64,000 bases of DNA from Williamsia maris (GTDB lineage Bacteria; Actinomycetota; Actinomycetes; Mycobacteriales; Mycobacteriaceae), in NCBI RefSeq assembly GCF_024171815.1, contig NZ_JAMTCJ010000002.1:558001-622000 (forward strand), written 5' to 3'. Each line of letters opens with the position of its first letter. The stretch's first letter is position 1. Below the pieces are notes generated by a model that had not been told where the DNA came from, searched no databases, and saw only the letters and a list, made by a program, of their open reading frames with translations. A program made the position numbers and the translations under genes. Shown here piece after piece: positions 40,148-50,234 of the stretch.

Positions 40148-40627
40148 TCAGTCGTCGGGGTCGGGGTCGCGGTCCGGGCGTAACCGCAGGTTCTTGTCCT
40201 CGTCGATCGGATACCCCTGCGCGCTGAGCACATCGGCGACGTCGAGCGGTGCCTCACCGAGCTCCCACCGTCCCAGGATCACCAGCCGCTCGGATCCGTC
40301 GTCGTCGACGTCGATCTCGAGGTTGGGCACCCGACGTCCGAACCGGGGATAGCTGACGATCCGGATCCGGGTGATCTGGGCACGGGTGTAGCTGTGCCTG
40401 CCGGTGATCCCGCGGATCTCCAGGCGATCCGGCCACGCGGCCAGGCGGGGTCGGACGAGCAGCGAACCCAGCCCCATGGCCGCGAGCAACAGCCCGGCGA
40501 CACCCATGATGACCAGGCCCGGAGGATCGGATCCGGACAGGGCCGCGGCGACCAACAGAACGACGCCACCACCGAGGAGGGCGAAGCCCACGGGACGAGG
40601 AGTCGCCCACTGCGCAGAGTTATCCAC
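40148..40627 (-). CDS. PH-like (Rv0010c family) membrane protein
   Basis: This is a protein of about 159 residues with two close membrane helices (FALLGGGVVLLVAAALSG and LVIMGVAGLLLAAMGL) and a PH-like domain (RPRLAAWPDRLEIRG, ITRIRIVSYPRFGRRVPNLEI, LVILGRWELG). The last signature closely resembles the SRWDLG of the mycobacterial protein at the same place next to crgA. The GTG at 40625-40627 is chosen from that comparison; it lies inside a DnaA-box-like TGTGGATAA. An ATG at 40660 would add 11 residues. Function unknown; the link to crgA suggests a role in the envelope or division. Confidence 0.72.
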   Translation of the reverse strand: MDNSAQWATPRPVGFALLGGGVVLLVAAALSGSDPPGLVIMGVAGLLLAAMGLGSLLVRPRLAAWPDRLEIRGITGRHSYTRAQITRIRIVSYPRFGRRVPNLEIDVDDDGSERLVILGRWELGEAPLDVADVLSAQGYPIDEDKNLRLRPDRDPDPDD

Positions 40628-40651
40628 AGGCTCTATGCACAATGTGGATGA
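40620..40651. promoter_or_regulatory. DnaA-box-like pair between crgA and the PH-like gene
   Basis: TTATCCACA at 40620-40628 is an exact DnaA box, and TGTGGATGA at 40643-40651 is an opposed copy with one mismatch. They lie about 17 kb from oriC. Confidence 0.5.
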
Positions 40652-40670
40652 ATTACACACATGTAATTCA
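40649..40670. repeat. AT-rich inverted repeat upstream of the PH-like gene
   Basis: TGAATTACA (40649-40657) and TGTAATTCA (40662-40670) are perfect inverted copies four bases apart. The low GC content and short spacing look more like a repressor operator than a terminator. It lies between the crgA stop and the start of the next gene. Confidence 0.7.
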
Positions 40671-40694
40671 ACAGGCTGGGGAGGAAACGGCCGG

Positions 40695-40985
40695 TCAACG
40701 CCACTTCATCGTCATCAGCAAGCCGGTGATCATGAAGCCGAACCCGATGAGGAAGTTCCAGGCGCTCAGGTTGTACATCCAGTGCAGGATCTTGCCGTCG
40801 GCACCGAGGCTGGACGGGGTCGCGACGAGGTAGAACACGATCAGCCACGCGAGACCGATGAGCATGAGGCCGAGCATCGCCGAGACGTAGATCGTGCTCG
40901 ACGGACCGGCCTTGACCTTCACCGGCGTACGGCTGGCCGGGTTGATCGTGTAATCGGTCTTCTTCCGGACTTTCGACTTCGGCAT
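40695..40985 (-). CDS. crgA: Cell division protein CrgA
   Basis: CrgA is a small two-helix membrane protein that coordinates FtsZ, FtsI and other division proteins in Actinobacteria. The 96 residues start MPKSKVRKK, continue with [14 protein letters not shown], and have two membrane helices ([18 protein letters not shown] and [16 protein letters not shown]) joined by a loop with NLSAWNF. The ATG at 40983-40985 has GAGGAAG just upstream. It is convergent with nothing and divergent from pabA; the DUF881 and sortase genes often found here in relatives are absent. Confidence 0.95.
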   Translation of the reverse strand: MPKSKVRKKTDYTINPASRTPVKVKAGPSSTIYVSAMLGLMLIGLAWLIVFYLVATPSSLGADGKILHWMYNLSAWNFLIGFGFMITGLLMTMKWR

Positions 40986-41132
40986 GACTTCCTCGCTGAT
41001 GAACGTCGACCGCGCGGATCCGAGGGACCGGTGGGTGTCCTCACCTCGTGCGGGTCGTACTTGCTGATGGACGCGTGCGACCACGGTATCCCACGCCCAT
41101 AAACCGATGTGAGATCCGACCGGGCTCGCCGG

Positions 41133-41138
41133 TACCGT
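41133..41138 (+). promoter_or_regulatory. -10 element of a leaderless pabA transcript
   Basis: TACCGT lies seven bases before the GTG at 41146, a spacing that predicts transcription starting at or next to the start codon. This favours 41146 over the in-frame GTG at 41137, which overlaps the hexamer. Confidence 0.4.
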
Positions 41139-41145
41139 GAACCCG

Positions 41146-41811
41146 GTGACCACCAGTTCCGTCCGGAAACCGTCGATCCTCGTCATCGACAACTACGACA
41201 GCTTCGTCTACAACCTGGTCCAGTACCTGGGTCAGCTCGGAGTGCACGCGACGGTGTGGCGCAACGACGACGAGCGGCTCGCGGACCTCGACGACGTCGT
41301 CACGGAATTCGACGCGGTGCTGCTCAGTCCGGGACCGGGTACTCCGGAGCGGGCGGGCGCGACGATGCCCATCGTCGGTGTCGCGGCGCGGACCGGAACC
41401 CCCATCCTCGGGGTCTGCCTCGGGCACCAGGCCATCGGCGCGAGCTTCGGCGCCACCGTTGATCGTGCGCCGGAACTGTTGCACGGCAAGACATCCACAG
41501 TGTTCCACGACGGCAGCGGGGTGCTGGCCGGCCTCGCCGACCCGTTCATCGCCACCCGCTACCACTCCCTGACGGTCCTGCCCGAGACGATCCCGGCCGA
41601 ACTGATGGTGACCGGGCGGACCGAGAGCGGCATCATCATGGCGATGTCGCACCGGGAACTGCCGATCCACGGGGTGCAGTTCCACCCGGAGAGCGTCCTG
41701 ACGCAGGGCGGTCACCGGATGCTGGCGAACTGGCTGCGACTGTCCGGGTTCGAGATCTCCGAGGACCTGGTGTCGAGCCTCGAGGCGACCGCGGCCACCG
41801 CGGTCGGTTGA
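41146..41811 (+). CDS. pabA: Glutamine amidotransferase, component II of aminodeoxychorismate/anthranilate synthase
   Basis: This subunit releases ammonia from glutamine for p-aminobenzoate (folate) or anthranilate (tryptophan) synthesis. The class I triad is complete: Cys91 in GVCLGHQ, His180 and Glu182 in QFHPES. The N-terminus [16 protein letters not shown] is diagnostic. The mycobacterial homologue here is called TrpG; with no trp or pab genes nearby, the pathway is undecided and it may serve both. 221 residues. The stop is 4 bp from the convergent pknB stop. Confidence 0.92.
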   Translation: MTTSSVRKPSILVIDNYDSFVYNLVQYLGQLGVHATVWRNDDERLADLDDVVTEFDAVLLSPGPGTPERAGATMPIVGVAARTGTPILGVCLGHQAIGASFGATVDRAPELLHGKTSTVFHDGSGVLAGLADPFIATRYHSLTVLPETIPAELMVTGRTESGIIMAMSHRELPIHGVQFHPESVLTQGGHRMLANWLRLSGFEISEDLVSSLEATAATAVG

Positions 41812-41815
41812 GCGA

Positions 41816-43714
41816 TCAGCCGAACAGGCTGGCGCGTCCCACGGTGATGCTGATGGCGGCGTCGTTGTTCAACATCTCGCCGCTCGCCGGTTCCTGATCG
41901 ATGACGCGGTCGGCGTCCGGACTGCCCAACCCCACGTTGCGGGGGACCTCGTTCAGCGTGCCGTTACGCCATCCGGCGCCGTTCAACGCGTCTCGCGCCT
42001 GACTCGCCGTCTTGCCCCGCAGATCGGGCATCCGGAACTGGTTGCCGCGCGAGACGGTCACCTGCACCGTGCTGTTCTCGTCGACCTGGGTACCGGCCAC
42101 CGGGGACGAGTTGATCACCGTGTCCGCGGGCTGATCGGAGTCCGCGGCGACGGCCACGAACCGCAGGCGCAGGTCCTCGACGGCACTCTGCGCCGCGTCC
42201 TGGGTCAGACCGACGAGCGAAGGGACCGTGACCCGACGCGGACCGGTGCCCACCTGCAGCGTGATGCTCGTGGTGACGGCCTGCGAGGTCCCGACCTGGG
42301 GCGACACCGCCGCCACCTTGCCACGGAGCTGATTGGTCGAGGCGACGTTGCCCTGACGGACGTTGGTGAAACCGAGTTTGGTGAGCGTGTCCGAGGCCTG
42401 CTCGAAGGTCTGGCCGACGAGGTTGGGGATGTCCTGGCGCTGCGGGCCGGTGGACACGTACAGCGTGACCTGGGATCCCTTGTCCGCCTGCACGCCCTCC
42501 GATGGTGCGGTGCGCGTCGGCATGCCCGACTCGACGTCGTTGCTCGGTTCCTCGAGGGGGTTGTTCACCCGGAAGCCGAGTTTCTCCAGTTCGGAGCGGG
42601 CCTCGGTCGCCGAGAGGCCGGTGACCTTCGGGATCGCCACCTGCTCGGTCGCGTCGTCGGCCCACGGGGTGGTCAGCAGCAGGGTGACGCCGACGACGAC
42701 CAGCACCGCGGCGAGCGCGGCGGCAACGTACTTCAGCACCGGTGAGCGACGTTCGTCCTCGTCCGGATCGGGGCGACGATGCGAGGTCGGGCCAACCCGA
42801 CCCGGGCGGTTGCGCGCCGGCTCGATGATGCCGGTCTTGTCCTCGTCGGACAGCAGCATCGGTGCGCTGGGGCGTCCGCCCGCGAGCACCTTCATCAGGT
42901 CCGAGCGCATCTCGCCGGCCGACTGGTAGCGGTTGAACGGGTTCTTGCTCATCGCCTTGAGGATCACCGAGTCGAGCTGCGGCGGGATCTCCCGGCGGAT
43001 GCTCGACGGGACCGGCGGATCCTCGCGCACGTGCTGGTAGGCGACCGCGACCGGGGAGTCGCCGGTGAACGGCGGTTCGCCGGTGAGGAGCTCGAAGAGC
43101 ACACAGCCCATCGAGTACACGTCGCTGCGTGCGTCGACGCTCTCACCGCGCGCCTGCTCGGGCGACAGGTACTGGGCGGTGCCGATGACCGCCGAGGTCT
43201 GGGTCATCGCACTGGACGTGTCCGACATGGCGCGGGCGATGCCGAAGTCCATCACCTTCACCGCGCCGGACTTGTCGATCATCACGTTGGCCGGTTTCAT
43301 GTCCCGGTGGACGATGCCGTTCTGGTGCGAGAAATCAAGGGCCGCAGCGACATCGGCCATCCAGGTCATGGCCTGGCGCGGTGCGACGTGCCCCTGGGTG
43401 CGCAGGACGTCGCGCAGGGTCTCGCCGTCGACGAACTCCATCACGATGAACGGCAGTGGACCCTCGGGGGTGTCGGCCTCGCCGGTGTCGAACACCGACA
43501 CGATCGTGGGGTGGTTCAGCGACGCCGCGTTCTGCGCCTCGCGGCGGAAGCGGAGATAGAAACTCGGGTCGCGCGCGAGGTCGGCGCGCAGGATCTTGAC
43601 GGCCACGTCGCGGTGCAGACGGAGGTCACGCGCCTGATGAACCTCGGACATGCCGCCGAATCCGAGGACCTCGCCCAGCTCGTACCGATCGGAGAGGTGA
43701 CGAGGAGTCGACAT
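41816..43714 (-). CDS. pknB: Serine/threonine kinase PknB with four PASTA repeats
   Basis: PknB senses peptidoglycan precursors outside and phosphorylates growth regulators inside. The 632 residues hold a kinase domain (about 10-275; Lys40, HRD Asp138, DFG at 156-158, activation-loop Thr171 and Thr173), a juxtamembrane segment, one membrane helix (about 330-350) and four extracellular PASTA repeats, the last ending GRASLFG. The activation-loop numbering equals that of M. tuberculosis PknB. Its start overlaps the pknA stop by one base (TGATG). Predicted clients in this window are MurJ, CwlM, FhaA and FhaB. Confidence 0.97.
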   Translation of the reverse strand: MSTPRHLSDRYELGEVLGFGGMSEVHQARDLRLHRDVAVKILRADLARDPSFYLRFRREAQNAASLNHPTIVSVFDTGEADTPEGPLPFIVMEFVDGETLRDVLRTQGHVAPRQAMTWMADVAAALDFSHQNGIVHRDMKPANVMIDKSGAVKVMDFGIARAMSDTSSAMTQTSAVIGTAQYLSPEQARGESVDARSDVYSMGCVLFELLTGEPPFTGDSPVAVAYQHVREDPPVPSSIRREIPPQLDSVILKAMSKNPFNRYQSAGEMRSDLMKVLAGGRPSAPMLLSDEDKTGIIEPARNRPGRVGPTSHRRPDPDEDERRSPVLKYVAAALAAVLVVVGVTLLLTTPWADDATEQVAIPKVTGLSATEARSELEKLGFRVNNPLEEPSNDVESGMPTRTAPSEGVQADKGSQVTLYVSTGPQRQDIPNLVGQTFEQASDTLTKLGFTNVRQGNVASTNQLRGKVAAVSPQVGTSQAVTTSITLQVGTGPRRVTVPSLVGLTQDAAQSAVEDLRLRFVAVAADSDQPADTVINSSPVAGTQVDENSTVQVTVSRGNQFRMPDLRGKTASQARDALNGAGWRNGTLNEVPRNVGLGSPDADRVIDQEPASGEMLNNDAAISITVGRASLFG

Positions 43715-45084
43715 CAGTCACCTTTCTTCTCGTCGAGCGGCGACGGATCGCTGCTGCTGTCATCGTAATTCTGCCCACCGAAGCCGGGGATGGTGATCCC
43801 GGGGATGACCAGGCCGCCCTGCGGCGTCGTGGTGGTCGTAGTCGTCGGCGGGGTGGTCGTGGTGGTCGTCGGCGGAGTCGTCGTCGTGGTGGTCGTCGTC
43901 TCCTCCTCGGTGGTCGTCGTCTCCTCCTGCGTCGTCGGAGCCGGTTCGTCGGTGGTGGTCGTGACCGACGGCGGGGTCGACGGCGTGGTCGATCCGTCGC
44001 TGCCGTTGGTCGACAACCAGTACCCGACGAGGGCGACCGCGGCGAGCAGCAAAATCACAGCGACCGCGGCGAGCGCCTTCTGGCCGCCCGTCCAGCGGCC
44101 GTCGTCGCGGGCGGGAGCGGCCGGGATCGGGCGACGCGAGGTCGCGGTCGGGGGCGGCGGTCCGGCCGGACGCGGGATGGGCGCCGACATCGCGCGGGTC
44201 GAGGTCGGCGGCACGACGATCCCACCGGCGCGCGGCGGCGGCGGGCGACGACCCGACCGCACCGCGGCCACGGCGTCGGCGAACTCGCCGCCGTCGGAGT
44301 AGCGGTTGAGCGGTTCCTTGGCCATCGTGATGTCGATCAGTTCCCGGATGCCCGCGGGCAGGTCGTTCGGCAGCGGCGGCGGGGTCTCCCGGATGTGCTT
44401 CATCGCGACGGTGATCGCGCCGTCGCCGAGGAACGGTCGACGACCGGCGATGGCCTCGTAGCCGACCACGCCGAGCGAGTAGACGTCCGACGCCGACGTG
44501 GCGTCCTCACCGAGGGCCTGCTCGGGGGAGATGTACTGGGCGGTACCCATGACCATGCCGGTCTGGGTCACCGGCGCGGCGTCGACGGCCTTGGCGATAC
44601 CGAAGTCGGTGATCTTCACCTGACCGGTCGGGGTGATCAGGATGTTGCCGGGCTTGACGTCGCGGTGCACCAGGCCTGCGGTGTGCGCGGCCTGCAGGGC
44701 GCGACCGGTCTGCTCGAGCATGTCCAGCGCGTTGTTCAGCGAGAGCCGGCCCATCCGGGACAGCACGGCGTTGAGCGGCTCCCCGTTGACCAGTTCCATG
44801 ACGAGGTAGGCCAGCGCGGGGCCGCCGGAGCGGTCGGGCGTCTCGCCGTAGTCGAAGATGCTGGCGATGCCGGGGTTGTGCAGTCGGGCGGTGGTCTGGG
44901 CCTCGATCCGGAAGCGCTGCAGGAACTCTGCGTCGTCGGAGAACTCCGACTTGAGGACCTTGACCGCGACGCGACGGTCCAGCCGGGTGTCGAGTCCCTC
45001 CCACACCTGGCCCATGCCACCGGTCGCGATGAGTCTCATCAGCCGATACCGATCGGCGATCGTGGTTCCGCTCTGCAGACTCAT
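43714..45084 (-). CDS. pknA: Serine/threonine kinase PknA
   Basis: PknA works with PknB in control of cell shape and division. The 456-residue protein has a complete kinase domain (Lys42, [18 protein letters not shown], activation loop [14 protein letters not shown]), a Pro-rich juxtamembrane part, one membrane helix (about 335-355, [21 protein letters not shown]) and an exterior of about 100 residues dominated by Thr, Glu and Pro. It ends in [14 protein letters not shown] and an acidic tail. The Thr-rich part could be O-mannosylated (inference). No PASTA repeats. It follows pbpA after 22 bp. Confidence 0.96.
   Translation of the reverse strand: MSLQSGTTIADRYRLMRLIATGGMGQVWEGLDTRLDRRVAVKVLKSEFSDDAEFLQRFRIEAQTTARLHNPGIASIFDYGETPDRSGGPALAYLVMELVNGEPLNAVLSRMGRLSLNNALDMLEQTGRALQAAHTAGLVHRDVKPGNILITPTGQVKITDFGIAKAVDAAPVTQTGMVMGTAQYISPEQALGEDATSASDVYSLGVVGYEAIAGRRPFLGDGAITVAMKHIRETPPPLPNDLPAGIRELIDITMAKEPLNRYSDGGEFADAVAAVRSGRRPPPPRAGGIVVPPTSTRAMSAPIPRPAGPPPPTATSRRPIPAAPARDDGRWTGGQKALAAVAVILLLAAVALVGYWLSTNGSDGSTTPSTPPSVTTTTDEPAPTTQEETTTTEEETTTTTTTTPPTTTTTTPPTTTTTTTPQGGLVIPGITIPGFGGQNYDDSSSDPSPLDEKKGD
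43820..43975. repeat. Simple-sequence tract encoding the PknA Thr-rich tail
   Basis: The tract is a run of GTC/GTG/GGT-type trinucleotides on the plus strand (ACC/ACG/ACA-type on the coding strand) and encodes Thr runs broken by Glu and Pro. Length variation between strains would be expected. Confidence 0.6.
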
Positions 45085-45106
45085 CGGGTCCCCTTGTCGT
45101 GCCGCA

Positions 45107-46612
45107 TCAGCTGTTCCCCACCATCGCGTTGATCACGGCACGGCCGATCGGAGCCGCCGACGAACCGCCGGTCGACTGCACACCGCGGTCGCCGTTCTCG
45201 ACGATCACAGCGACGGCGATCTGCGCGTTGCTCGACGGACCGAAGGCGATGTACCAGGCGTAGGGGGTGTTGGCGGCCTCGGAGGTCGCGGAGTGCTCGG
45301 CGGTGCCCGTCTTCGACGCGATGGACACCGGGCCGCCCGATCCGCTCGTGTTCTTCTCCGAGTCGATCATCAGGCTGGTGAGTGTGGCCGCCGTCGTCGA
45401 CGAGATCGGCTCGTTCATGCTCTTCGGCGCCGTGGTGTAGAGGGTCTTGAGGTCGGGGCCCTGCAGCTTGTCGACGAGGTAGGGCTGCATGCGCACACCG
45501 CCGTTGGCCACCGTGGCCGCGATCATCGCGTTCTCCAGCGGGGTCATGCGGACGTCACGCTGGCCGATCGCGCTCTGCCCCAACGCCGCGAGGTCGCCGA
45601 TGGGCCCGACCGTCGATTCCGACACCGACAGCGGGGTGTCGGGGGTGTCGGAGTCCAGGCCGAAGCGGCTCGCGGTCGACTTCACCGAGTCGATCGGGTT
45701 GTTCAGTCGCTCGGTGGCCAACTGCACGAACGCGGTGTTGCACGAGTACTGGAACGCCTGGCGCAGGGTGACCTGACCGCCCGACGATCCGGGGCACGTC
45801 TCACCGGCGTAGTTGGTCAGCGACGTCTCGGTGTTCGGCAGGGTGATCGAGCTGTTCGCGGTGAGGCGGGTGTTGTCCGGGTTGACGCCCTGGGCCAGCG
45901 CGGCCGCGGTGGTGACCACCTTGAACGTCGATCCGGGCGGGTAGGTCTCGCTGATGGCGCGGTTGAGCATCGGCTGCGCCGAGTCGCCGGCGTCGCTGGG
46001 ATTCCATGCGTTCCAGGCGTTCTCACGCACCGTCGCGTCATGGCTGGTGAGCTTGTTCGGGTCGTACGACGGGGTCGAGACCATCGCCAGGATCGCCCCG
46101 GTGTTCGGCGCGATCGCGACCACCGACCCGCGGCAGCCGCCGGAGCACCCGGAGTTCATCGCGTCGTAGGCGACCTTCTGCAGACGCGGGTTGACCGTGG
46201 TGACGACGTTGCCGCCGCGCGGGTCGCGACCGGAGAACATGTCGAGGAACCGCTGCCCGAACAACCGGTCGTCGTTGCCGTTGAGGATCGAGTCGTTGGA
46301 CTGCTCGATGCCGGCGCTCCCGTACTGGAACGAGTAGAAGCCGGTGACCGGCGCGAACGCCGGGGCGTACTTGCCGGGGTAGACCCGCAGGTACTTCAGA
46401 CGGTCGTCGGTGGGCACCGACTGCGCGATGACCTCCTGGCCCGCGGTGATCTGGCCGCGCTGGCGTGAGTACTCGTCGAGCAGCACCCGCTGGTTGCGCG
46501 GATCGGCACGTAGGTTGTCGGCCTTGAAGACCTGGACGTAGGTGGCGCTGGCGAGAAGGGCGACGACCATGACCATCACGGCGATGACGACGCGTCGGAT
46601 CGGGATGTTCAC
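45107..46612 (-). CDS. pbpA: Class B penicillin-binding protein PbpA
   Basis: PbpA is a transpeptidase that crosslinks peptidoglycan with the SEDS polymerase RodA. The 501 residues have an N-terminal membrane anchor ([19 protein letters not shown]), a dimerisation region, and the transpeptidase with Ser228 in STFK, the SCN triad (YSCNTAF) and KTGT. The GTG start overlaps the rodA stop by four bases (GTGA). The SEDS-PBP pair followed by the kinases is the conserved actinobacterial arrangement. Confidence 0.96.
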   Translation of the reverse strand: MNIPIRRVVIAVMVMVVALLASATYVQVFKADNLRADPRNQRVLLDEYSRQRGQITAGQEVIAQSVPTDDRLKYLRVYPGKYAPAFAPVTGFYSFQYGSAGIEQSNDSILNGNDDRLFGQRFLDMFSGRDPRGGNVVTTVNPRLQKVAYDAMNSGCSGGCRGSVVAIAPNTGAILAMVSTPSYDPNKLTSHDATVRENAWNAWNPSDAGDSAQPMLNRAISETYPPGSTFKVVTTAAALAQGVNPDNTRLTANSSITLPNTETSLTNYAGETCPGSSGGQVTLRQAFQYSCNTAFVQLATERLNNPIDSVKSTASRFGLDSDTPDTPLSVSESTVGPIGDLAALGQSAIGQRDVRMTPLENAMIAATVANGGVRMQPYLVDKLQGPDLKTLYTTAPKSMNEPISSTTAATLTSLMIDSEKNTSGSGGPVSIASKTGTAEHSATSEAANTPYAWYIAFGPSSNAQIAVAVIVENGDRGVQSTGGSSAAPIGRAVINAMVGNS

Positions 46613-48036
46613 GGGCGCTTCACCACCTGAGTCTGCGCGAGGGCGACCGGCGTCGACTTCTTCTTCGACACGTCCGGCTCGCGGGCGGCGTTGGACACCC
46701 GGATCAGCAGCGCGACGAGGACGTAGTTGGCCAACAGCGACGACCCGCCGTAGGACATGAACGGTGTGGTGAGACCGGTCAGCGGGATCAGTTTGGTGAC
46801 ACCGCCGACGACCACGAACAGCTGCACGGCCATCGAGAACGAGAGCCCGGTGGCCAGCAGCTTGCCGAAGCTGTCGCGCACGGTGATTCCGGTGCGCAGG
46901 CCGCGCACCACCAGGATCAGGTAGAGGCCGAGTACTGCGGCCAGGCCGACCAGGCCCAGTTCCTCACCGATGGTCGCGATGATGAAGTCGGTGTTGGCGA
47001 ACGGGACGATGTTCGGGCGTCCCGACCCCAGGCCGGTGCCGAACAACCCGCCGGTGGCGAGTCCGAACAGACCCTGTCCGACCTGGTATCCGGTGCCGTA
47101 GAAGTCACCGAACGGGTCCTGCCAGACCTGCACGCGGACCTGTAGATGGGGGAACAGCTGGTAGGCCAGGATCGCACCGACGGTGAACAGGGCGACGCCG
47201 ATGATCACCCATCCGACGCGTTCGGTCGCGACGTAGAGCAGCACCAGGATGGTCGAGAAGATCAGCAGTGGTCCGCCGAGGTCGTTGGCCAGGGCGAAGA
47301 TGCCGATGGTGACGATCCACGCGGCGAGCAGCGGACCGAGGTCACGTGCGCGCGGGAGGTCCATGCCCAGGAAGTGCTTGCCCGCGGTGGTGAACAGGTC
47401 CCGCTTCGACACCAGCAGCGACGCCGTGAAGATGATGATCAGGATCTTGGAGAACTCGCCGGGCTGGATGTTGAAGAACGGTGTCTTGATCCAGTTCTTC
47501 GAGCCGTTGATCTCCGAGAGCGACGCGGGCAGGATCACCGGGATCGCCAGGAACGCGAGGCCGCCCAGGCCCAGGATGTAGCTGTAGCGAGACAGGGTGC
47601 GGTGGTCGCGGACGAAGATCAGGATCACCGAGAACGCGACGACACCGAGCACCGCCCACAGCACCTGCTGATCGGCGTTGTTGGTCTGATCGGTGGCCAC
47701 CGCGGTCTCGCCGCTGGCGCCCGAACCGAGATCGAGTCGGTGGATCAGCACCAGACCGAGCCCGTTGATCACCGCGACCAACGGCAGGATCAGCGGGTCG
47801 GCGTACGGCGCGTAGCGACGGATCACGAGGTGCGCGAAGCCGAACAGCCCGATGTAGGCGATCCCGTACTTGGCGAGATCCCACGAGATCTGCTGCGACT
47901 GCGCCGCCTCGACGTTGATCATGGCGGCCATCACGACGACGGCACCGACACCGAGCAGCATGAGCTCGGTGTTGCGGCCGTTCGGGCGGCGAGTGGGACC
48001 CGTTGTGGGCGTCTGGGTTACGGCGGCCTGCGACAT
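46609..48036 (-). CDS. rodA: SEDS glycosyltransferase RodA
   Basis: RodA polymerises lipid II into glycan strands. The 475 residues form a SEDS protein with ten or more membrane helices and the family signatures [33 protein letters not shown] and the C-terminal [21 protein letters not shown]. The ATG at 48034-48036 overlaps the pstP stop by one base (TGATG) and gives the usual short cytoplasmic start. Lengthening the frame upstream would run through the pstP coding region. Confidence 0.96.
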   Translation of the reverse strand: MSQAAVTQTPTTGPTRRPNGRNTELMLLGVGAVVVMAAMINVEAAQSQQISWDLAKYGIAYIGLFGFAHLVIRRYAPYADPLILPLVAVINGLGLVLIHRLDLGSGASGETAVATDQTNNADQQVLWAVLGVVAFSVILIFVRDHRTLSRYSYILGLGGLAFLAIPVILPASLSEINGSKNWIKTPFFNIQPGEFSKILIIIFTASLLVSKRDLFTTAGKHFLGMDLPRARDLGPLLAAWIVTIGIFALANDLGGPLLIFSTILVLLYVATERVGWVIIGVALFTVGAILAYQLFPHLQVRVQVWQDPFGDFYGTGYQVGQGLFGLATGGLFGTGLGSGRPNIVPFANTDFIIATIGEELGLVGLAAVLGLYLILVVRGLRTGITVRDSFGKLLATGLSFSMAVQLFVVVGGVTKLIPLTGLTTPFMSYGGSSLLANYVLVALLIRVSNAAREPDVSKKKSTPVALAQTQVVKRP

Positions 48037-49538
48037 CAGTGTCCTCGACAGACCTTGCGGCCACTGTCGTCGAAGCGATCTTCGCTGGTGTCGACGGTGG
48101 TCGTCGGGGCGACGGTGGGCGCGGGCGAGGATGCCGGTGCCCCGGGTGCGGGTGCGCCGGTCTGGGTCGGGGCGGGCGCGACCGTGGTGGTCGGCGGCGC
48201 CGTGGTGGTCGTGGTGGGTGTGTTCACACCGGGATCCCCCGTGCGGGTACCGCACAGCGGCAGCAGCGAGAGCAGGCTGACGTTCTGCTTGGCCTGGTCG
48301 AGGGGGACGCTCGGCTTGCTCGCGCGCACGGTGTTCTGGCTGGGCTGCGACAGGTCGCTGACCGGCAGCGGCGTGCAGGAGTCGGGCGCGGAGTTCGCGT
48401 CGGCGAAGGTGATGGTGGGCGTCTCGGCCTTGAGGTCGCTGACGCAGGTGGTGAGGCTGACCGAGTTGAGCGAGAGCCCAAGGATCGACCCCTGCATGCC
48501 GCGGTAGAGCACCACGGTGCCGTTGTTCTCGTCGACGTAGTAGTTGGAGCGGATCAGTCCGCGCGCCACCAGGCCGCCGGCGACGATCAACACGATCAGC
48601 GTCACCGCCGCCGCGGCGATGAACCACTTGCGGCGCGGGTTGCGGGTCGCCTCGACGGGCTCGGGCTCCACCGTCGGACGCCGCGGTGACTCGCGCGGCG
48701 GGCGCAGGGCCGCGGCGCGACCGGCCGCGGCGCGACCGGCCGCGGTGGTCGGGTCGGGGGTGTACTCGTCGTCGTCATCGCCGGCGGCGCCCGCACGGAT
48801 GGGGCGGTGATCGCCGTAGTCGTAGTCGATGACGTCGGCGACCACGACGGTCACGTTGTCCGGGCCACCGCCGCGCAGTGCGAGCTCGATGAGACGGTCG
48901 GCGCACGCGCCGTGGTCGGCGACCGACGACAGGGTGTCGGCGATGGTCTCCTCGGTGACCACGTCGGACAGTCCGTCCGAACACAGGAGGTAGCGGTCGC
49001 CGTCCCGGGACTCGCGCACGGTCAGTGTCGGCTCGACCTCGGCGCCGGTCAGCGCGCGCATGATGAGCGACCGCTGCGGGTGGGTGTGCGCCTGCTCGGC
49101 GGTGATCCGGCCCTCTTCGACCAGCGTCTGCACGAAGGTGTCGTCGCGGGTGATCTGGGTGAGCTGGCCGTCGCGCAGCAGGTAGCCGCGGGAATCGCCG
49201 ATGTGGCACAGGCCGAGACGGTTGCCCGCGAACAGGATCGCGGTGAGCGTCGTGCCCATGCCCTCGAGTTCGGGGGACTGCTCGACCTGGTCGGCGATGG
49301 CGGCGTTGCCGCTGCGGATCGCGTCGTCGAGCTTGCCGAGCAGATCGCCGCCGGGCTCGTCGTCGTCGAGGGGCTGCAGCGCCTCGATCACCAGCTGGCT
49401 GGCGACCTCGCCTGCCGCGTGGCCACCCATGCCGTCGGCGAGGGCGAGCAACCGGGCACCGGCGTACACCGAGTCCTCGTTGTTCGACCGGACCAGACCG
49501 CGGTCGCTTCGCGCGATGTAGCGCAACACCAGGGTCAC
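48036..49538 (-). CDS. pstP: Membrane Ser/Thr phosphatase PstP (PPM family)
   Basis: PstP dephosphorylates PknA, PknB and their targets. The 500 residues contain the PPM domain (about 1-240; [47 protein letters not shown]), a linker, one membrane helix (about 298-320, [21 protein letters not shown]) and an exterior of about 180 residues that turns Thr/Pro/Ala-rich at the end. It overlaps fhaB and rodA, so translation is coupled along the operon. Confidence 0.96.
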   Translation of the reverse strand: MTLVLRYIARSDRGLVRSNNEDSVYAGARLLALADGMGGHAAGEVASQLVIEALQPLDDDEPGGDLLGKLDDAIRSGNAAIADQVEQSPELEGMGTTLTAILFAGNRLGLCHIGDSRGYLLRDGQLTQITRDDTFVQTLVEEGRITAEQAHTHPQRSLIMRALTGAEVEPTLTVRESRDGDRYLLCSDGLSDVVTEETIADTLSSVADHGACADRLIELALRGGGPDNVTVVVADVIDYDYGDHRPIRAGAAGDDDDEYTPDPTTAAGRAAAGRAAALRPPRESPRRPTVEPEPVEATRNPRRKWFIAAAAVTLIVLIVAGGLVARGLIRSNYYVDENNGTVVLYRGMQGSILGLSLNSVSLTTCVSDLKAETPTITFADANSAPDSCTPLPVSDLSQPSQNTVRASKPSVPLDQAKQNVSLLSLLPLCGTRTGDPGVNTPTTTTTAPPTTTVAPAPTQTGAPAPGAPASSPAPTVAPTTTVDTSEDRFDDSGRKVCRGH

Positions 49539-50002
49539 GGGCGCAACTCGATCACGGTCTTGCCGATGCGGACCGGGGTCGCGATGGGCACCTTCACGGC
49601 GGTGGTCACCTTGCCCCGATCGAGGTAGGTGCCGTTGGTGGAGCCGAGATCCTCGACGTACCAGTCGTCGCCGCGCCGCGAGATCCGCGCGTGCTTCTCC
49701 GAGGCGTAGTCGTCGGTGAGGACGAGCGTCGAGTCGTCGGCGCGGCCGATCAGCACGGGTTGCGTGCCCAGCGTGATGCGGGTGTTGGCGAGCGCGCCGT
49801 GGGTGACGACGAGGTAGCGCGCGGCGCCCTTCGGGCGGGCGGAACCACCCGAGCGGCGTCCGATGCGATCGTAGCGGGGGACAGGCCGTTGCCCGGTCGC
49901 GGCGTAGACGTCGTTACGGAGGATGCGCAGGACGGCCCAGACGAAGAGCCAGAGGAGCAGGAGGAAACCCACACGGGTCAACTGCAGAACTATGCCCTGC
50001 AC
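49535..50002 (-). CDS. fhaB: FHA-domain membrane protein FhaB (FipA)
   Basis: FhaB (FipA) reads phospho-threonine and has been linked to FtsZ-FtsQ assembly under stress in mycobacteria. The 155 residues have an N-terminal membrane helix (GFLLLLWLFVWAVLRIL) and a C-terminal FHA domain (about 60-155) with GRADD, EKHARI and LGSTNGTYL. The GTG start has a GGAGGTGAG site. The stop overlaps pstP by four bases. Confidence 0.95.
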   Translation of the reverse strand: MQGIVLQLTRVGFLLLLWLFVWAVLRILRNDVYAATGQRPVPRYDRIGRRSGGSARPKGAARYLVVTHGALANTRITLGTQPVLIGRADDSTLVLTDDYASEKHARISRRGDDWYVEDLGSTNGTYLDRGKVTTAVKVPIATPVRIGKTVIELRP

Positions 50003-50234
50003 AGCTGCTCACCTCCAGGCGAAGTGTCCTCGGCCGGCGACCGTCGGGGACGGGCACCGTACGCATTGATCATCCGGGGGCGCCGCACGACGACCCATGG
50101 ATCCACATCCTATGGGTCACACGCGAGTGAATCGGAATCTGTACATGACAGGTCTGCAACGGTTGGTCGTGACTCCGCGGCGAGAGCACCCGATCACGTC
50201 GGCGGGGGACAACTGTCCCGCGCCGACGCGGCGG

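Noticed and set aside
43820-43975. A CRISPR-like or minisatellite array in pknA
   Set aside because: The repeats are in frame, code for a Thr-rich tail and lack spacers. No CRISPR array was seen anywhere in the window.
48037-48627. Upstream extension of the rodA frame by 197 codons
   Set aside because: It runs through the pstP coding region in another frame, while the ATG at 48036 gives the normal RodA start and a one-base overlap with the pstP stop.
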